64,000 nucleotides of DNA from Chrysophaeum taylorii. Taxonomy: Eukaryota; Sar; Pelagophyceae; Pelagomonadales; Pelagomonadaceae. The DNA is taken from contig JAQMWT010000578.1 of NCBI GenBank assembly GCA_029834535.1, forward strand, positions 1-64,000, written 5' to 3'. Each line of letters starts with the position of its first letter. The first letter of the stretch is position 1. A program made the translations under genes and the position numbers. Shown one piece after another: positions 60,613 to 64,000 of the stretch. The notes under the pieces are model-generated. The model did not search any database. It saw only the letters and a program-made list of their open reading frames with translations, and had not been told where the DNA came from.

Positions 60613-62622
60613 ATGGAGCACCCTTTAGCGGGGGTGGTGTCGTCGTCATCGTCGACGTCGGCGAGCGGAGGAGGGGCGCGGGAGCCTTCGAGCTTTCCCG
60701 CGCCACCGCCCGCGGGGGCCGCGACCCCACCGCAACCGACGCTCCGCGTGATGAGGCTGTACAAGCCCAAGCTGTGGATCGACCCCTGCGGCGGAATTCC
60801 CGGGGAAATGCGAATGACCGAGTCGATGATTCTGCCCGACTCGTTCGGAAACATATACCGCGGCGAGAAGTTTAGCGCGTACGTGTCGATCATAAACTCG
60901 GAGGCTGTCCGCGGGGGCGTCACCCTGAAGGACGTCGTCGTTTCTGCGAAACTTCAAAGTCCCGGGTCGAAGAGGGCGGTGGAGCTGGAGGACGTGAGCG
61001 CGGCGCGGCGCGCGGCGATGGACGAGCTGGGGATGCGTGCGCCCGAGCGGTGGATCGAACGGGAGGCGGCGAAGCGGCCGTCGCGGCGCAAGCAGAACCC
61101 CGCCTCGCGGCTTCACCCGGGCGAGAACGTGGACATGATCGTCGAGCATTCGTTGATCGAGGTCGGGACCCACACCTTGAGGATTTCGGTGAGCTATACG
61201 GAGAGCGTCGAGCCAAAATCTGTCCGCAAATTCTACCGTTTTTCTGTTGCCGACCCCTTTTCCATCGAGGCGAGGGCCCTGCCGCTTCCCGCGGGGAGGT
61301 CGGAGAACGTGGGCCTCGTGGAAGCGAGGATCACGAACGCGATGCACGAGAGGTGTATTCTGGACGTGGTCACCCTGCAGCCGCCCCCGGGCTTTTCGGT
61401 CAAGGAAATCAAGGCGACACCCGAGCTTCCGCAGCAGCCGAAGCGCCAGCTCGGACCAGTCCTTAACCCCGCGGTCGGCGAGGACGAGATTAACATGGAT
61501 ACCTTTCTAGCCTCGGAACCGCCCTTCACGGTCGACGAGATCGAGAGCTTGATTGCGTGGGACCCCGTCGCGGAGTACGATGCGATGTGCCACCTCGAGC
61601 CCCGCGAGACGGTGTCGAAGGTTTTTGCGATGGCGCGCGCCTCGAGCCCGGCCTCGTTTTCTCTCTTGGAGGACCGCGCATCCTCGGAGGAGGAGGTGGA
61701 TAGAGGCGACGAGCTTTTGCCGCAGACCGCGGGCGTTCTCCGAGTGGCGTGGTCGGCATCGATGGGCGAAAAGGGCGAAATTTCCACCCCACCAGTCGAG
61801 TGGCACCCCACCCCAGCCATGGACGACTACGACACCGAACCCTCGCACGCGTCGCCCCTCGACCGGGATCGCGTCGTCTTCGCGCGACTCGACCCCTTGC
61901 CGCCGGACCACGCGGTCGTCGGCGACGTCTTGAAACTCGAGTGCCTCGTCTCCAACAAATCGGACCGCGCGATGTCGCTTCAACTCCAGTGGCGCCTCGA
62001 TCGTATGCCGCGCGGCCTCAAGCCCCAGGGCATCGCCTTCGTCAACTTGGGTTTGGTCGAGCCCGCCGCGACCAAGTCGGCGCCTCTCGAATTCCGTGCC
62101 CTCGAGCCGGGACTCCATCCGTTTACGGGGGCGGTCGTCGTCGACCTCGAGTCGGCGCGCGAGTTCTCGATACCCTCTTTAGCGTCCGTCCTCGTCTTTC
62201 ACCGCCGCGTCCCCAACTTCGGCGAGGTTCCCCCTCCGCCCCCGCCCCTCCGAGACGACCCGAACCTCGACCGCCTCGCCGCCGAAAACATCATGGCCAT
62301 GCTCCTGCGCAGCCCGTCGGCCCAGTTCGACGACATCAAGGACCCGGACGCCAGAGCGGCCGCGGAGGCCGCGACTTCCGCCTTCTTCCAGCCACCCCCC
62401 TACGCCCCGCCCCCGGGCGTTTCGATGCCCGACGCCGAGGCGGCCGCACTCCTCGCTGCTGCTGCTGCTGCTGCTGGTGGTGGTGCAAGCCCCGCCGCCG
62501 CGGAATCGCCAACACCATCCGTGCCGCCCCGCGGCGACGACGACCCCGCCTCGGCTCCGGCGCCGGCAAAGCGGCGATCCATCCCGGCGGACGACGACCC
62601 CCTCGGTGGCTTTATTGTGTAA
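60613..62622 (+). CDS. TRAPPC13-like subunit of the TRAPP tethering complex
   Basis: 669 residues from ATG 60613, intronless. After a Ser/Pro-rich start comes the family's opening block LRVMRLYKPKLW, then LPDSFGNIYRGEKFSAYVSI and an Ig-like region with VEHSLIEVGTHTLRISVSYT and VRKFYRFSVADPF. These match TRAPPC13 (DUF974), a subunit of TRAPP complexes that act in ER-Golgi and autophagy traffic. The protein is longer than the roughly 420-residue animal form. An acidic insertion lies near 345-385, and the C-terminal 130 residues are Pro/Ala-rich and low complexity (an AAAAAAGGG stretch coded by GCT repeats). Confidence 0.85.
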   Translation: MEHPLAGVVSSSSSTSASGGGAREPSSFPAPPPAGAATPPQPTLRVMRLYKPKLWIDPCGGIPGEMRMTESMILPDSFGNIYRGEKFSAYVSIINSEAVRGGVTLKDVVVSAKLQSPGSKRAVELEDVSAARRAAMDELGMRAPERWIEREAAKRPSRRKQNPASRLHPGENVDMIVEHSLIEVGTHTLRISVSYTESVEPKSVRKFYRFSVADPFSIEARALPLPAGRSENVGLVEARITNAMHERCILDVVTLQPPPGFSVKEIKATPELPQQPKRQLGPVLNPAVGEDEINMDTFLASEPPFTVDEIESLIAWDPVAEYDAMCHLEPRETVSKVFAMARASSPASFSLLEDRASSEEEVDRGDELLPQTAGVLRVAWSASMGEKGEISTPPVEWHPTPAMDDYDTEPSHASPLDRDRVVFARLDPLPPDHAVVGDVLKLECLVSNKSDRAMSLQLQWRLDRMPRGLKPQGIAFVNLGLVEPAATKSAPLEFRALEPGLHPFTGAVVVDLESAREFSIPSLASVLVFHRRVPNFGEVPPPPPPLRDDPNLDRLAAENIMAMLLRSPSAQFDDIKDPDARAAAEAATSAFFQPPPYAPPPGVSMPDAEAAALLAAAAAAAGGGASPAAAESPTPSVPPRGDDDPASAPAPAKRRSIPADDDPLGGFIV

Positions 62623-62920
62623 CACGACGACGACGACGACGCATTTCGTGTCCCTATATTCGGATTTTTGGCAGGCGGCTGTGGTGCCGTTCTTGTTGTT
62701 GGAACTTGACCAAGTGTTAAGCACCACACATCCTTACTACTACTACTATTCCGCGTCCGCAACAGCGACACGTCACAAATATCTCAGTTTCGTTTTGTGG
62801 ACCATCACCATACGAAAGATACGTAGTAGTATAGTTAAAAGAAAGTCTTGAGAGGAGATCTTTTTATGGAGGGAATGTTCGTCAAGACAGAAGCAAACAC
62901 TTCTCGTTTTGTGCTGTCAT

Positions 62921-64000
62921 ATGACAACACGAAGAAGAGGCTACTATCATTTGGTGGTGGTGATCGTCGCGCGGCAATGTGTCGGCGGCGGCGCGAAGAG
63001 GGCGGAGGACCCCTGGCAGGCCGTGCGCGAGACCCTCGAAGAGTGGCCGTTGATGGATAACTTCGCATTCTCTGCCGGCGAATACTCCGAACGCAAGTTC
63101 ACCTTCGAGCGCGGAAACGTGACGATGCAGAGCGTGCTCCCGGTCATGTCTGCTTCCAAGTTCCCCGCGGCCGTGGGAATCGTCAACAGCCTACGGGAGG
63201 GTATCGTAGGCTTCGACGATCGCGCGTGCGAAATTTTTGAATGGTGGAGTTGCGACTCCGACGACCCGCGATCCCGCGTCACGTTGCGCCACTTGCTCTC
63301 CTTCCGGTCGGGATTCGTGGTCCCCGACGACAATTACGACGTCGTCGATTGTCTCTCTCTCACAAAACCGGACGCGGCCGCGTGGAATTACGAAATCGAG
63401 TCGTGCGCGCGCTCTGTTTACGACGTCGGGATCACCTACGAGCCCGGGACCACCTTCGACTACAACTCCTTCCACCTCCAGATCGCGGGGGCCATCGCGA
63501 CCGTCGTCGCGAACGCGTCGATTAATGATATTTTGGACGAGTACCTCTTCCGACCCGCGGGCATGAGCGATCGAAGCTACTGGAGCCCGCGAGGGGCCCC
63601 CAACCCGCACCTCGCGGCCAATCTGCGGATTACGGGCGACGACTACGACGCTTTTTTGCGAGCGTACCTCTCCTACTCTATCCTCCCCCGAACTGTCGCC
63701 GACGAGATGGAGCGGGACTACCTGGAAAAAAACGTCGACGTGACGCGCAAATCGTGGTTCAACGTCCACTCCCTCGGCCACTACTCGATGTGCAACTGGT
63801 ACGAGTGCCTCTTCAACTACGGCCCCACATTCCGCGCCTCGTGCACCGAAGCGAATCTGCACGTCGACGCCGGCCTCTACGGCTGGTATCCGCTCCTCAA
63901 CCGCCCAGACTCCACCTACTTCCAAATCGTCATGGCCGACATCCCTAAATCGGCAAACAAGACCGACCTCTGGGCCCCCACGATCAACGCCGTCCGCCTC
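62921..64000 (+). CDS. Beta-lactamase/esterase-fold serine hydrolase, 3' end outside the window
   Basis: 360 codons from ATG 62921 to the window edge with no stop. ATG 62866 is in a different, short frame. The N-terminus RRRGYYHLVVVIVARQC looks like a signal peptide. The catalytic Ser77-Ala-Ser-Lys80 (MSASKF) is the SxxK motif of class C beta-lactamases, DD-peptidases and related esterases. Tyr181-Asn-Ser (FDYNSFHLQIAGAIA) matches the YxN/YxS motif. VTLRHLLSFRSGF and EYLFRPAGMSDRSYW are family blocks. Likely an extracellular or lysosomal esterase or amidase; in eukaryotes this family is rarely a true beta-lactamase. The third motif (HxG/KTG) would be beyond the window. Confidence 0.82.
   Translation, partial: MTTRRRGYYHLVVVIVARQCVGGGAKRAEDPWQAVRETLEEWPLMDNFAFSAGEYSERKFTFERGNVTMQSVLPVMSASKFPAAVGIVNSLREGIVGFDDRACEIFEWWSCDSDDPRSRVTLRHLLSFRSGFVVPDDNYDVVDCLSLTKPDAAAWNYEIESCARSVYDVGITYEPGTTFDYNSFHLQIAGAIATVVANASINDILDEYLFRPAGMSDRSYWSPRGAPNPHLAANLRITGDDYDAFLRAYLSYSILPRTVADEMERDYLEKNVDVTRKSWFNVHSLGHYSMCNWYECLFNYGPTFRASCTEANLHVDAGLYGWYPLLNRPDSTYFQIVMADIPKSANKTDLWAPTINAVRL

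Noticed and set aside
1-64000. tRNA, rRNA, CRISPR arrays or bacterial operon signals
   Set aside because: None seen. GGTTCGAT-like strings next to copia LTRs lack a cloverleaf. The genes have eukaryotic features (introns, plastid targeting) and repeats are not spacer arrays.

Overview
The window is nuclear DNA from a GC-rich, compact unicellular alga with a red-lineage secondary plastid. The main support is a fucoxanthin/LHC-type antenna gene (55192-55764) whose N-terminus looks like a signal peptide followed by an A-F plastid cleavage motif. Host genes sit tens of bases apart, have few or tiny introns (46 and 66 nt are resolved here) and carry long in-frame trinucleotide runs. A photosynthetic stramenopile (pelagophyte-like) fits best, but this is inference. 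Mobile DNA fills about half of the window.

Region 1 (1-10603, + strand) is the 3' part of a large, old, frameshifted Ty1/copia-type element: gag-like region, aspartic protease, a segment resembling a DNA cytosine-5 methyltransferase, unrecognised segments, integrase, reverse transcriptase and RNase H, then two further ORFs (Cys-rich, coiled coil). Five near-identical 21-nt motifs (GACCG...GTCGTTAAACTA) lie at its domain boundaries, each in the local reading frame. Their variation is at amino-acid-changing positions while synonymous positions are fixed, which points to a nucleotide-level signal. Region 2 (10604-15891) is decayed repeat DNA ending in a Helitron helicase tail.

Region 3 (15979-17647) holds a YghU-like glutathione transferase and a small membrane protein. 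Region 4 (17918-28042) is a copia element (B, TSD AAACC) with a second one (A, TSD ATAGA) nested inside it. A related copy C (29289-34388, TSD ATATC) lies between an SGNH hydrolase gene and a prolyl 4-hydroxylase gene. B and C end 43-46 bp upstream of host start codons, oriented head-to-head with the host genes.

Region 5 (35357-64000) holds a second Helitron tail and, among host genes: a UDP-glucuronate 4-epimerase-like enzyme, a CNG-like channel, a papain-family protease, a four-domain voltage-gated channel with a DEP domain in its II-III linker, a type I membrane protein, a hydroxylysine-kinase-like enzyme, the LHC protein, OvoA (ovothiol synthesis), TRAPPC13 and a partial beta-lactamase-fold hydrolase. 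Between them are a 2.4-kb TIR element that begins at the stop codon of the CNG-like gene, a LINE relic, a full copy of a tailed non-LTR family and copies of a 47-bp mobile module. The host genes are an ordinary mix (ion signalling, redox, secretion, light harvesting) with no sign of an operon. The unusual biology is in the mobile elements and the channel.
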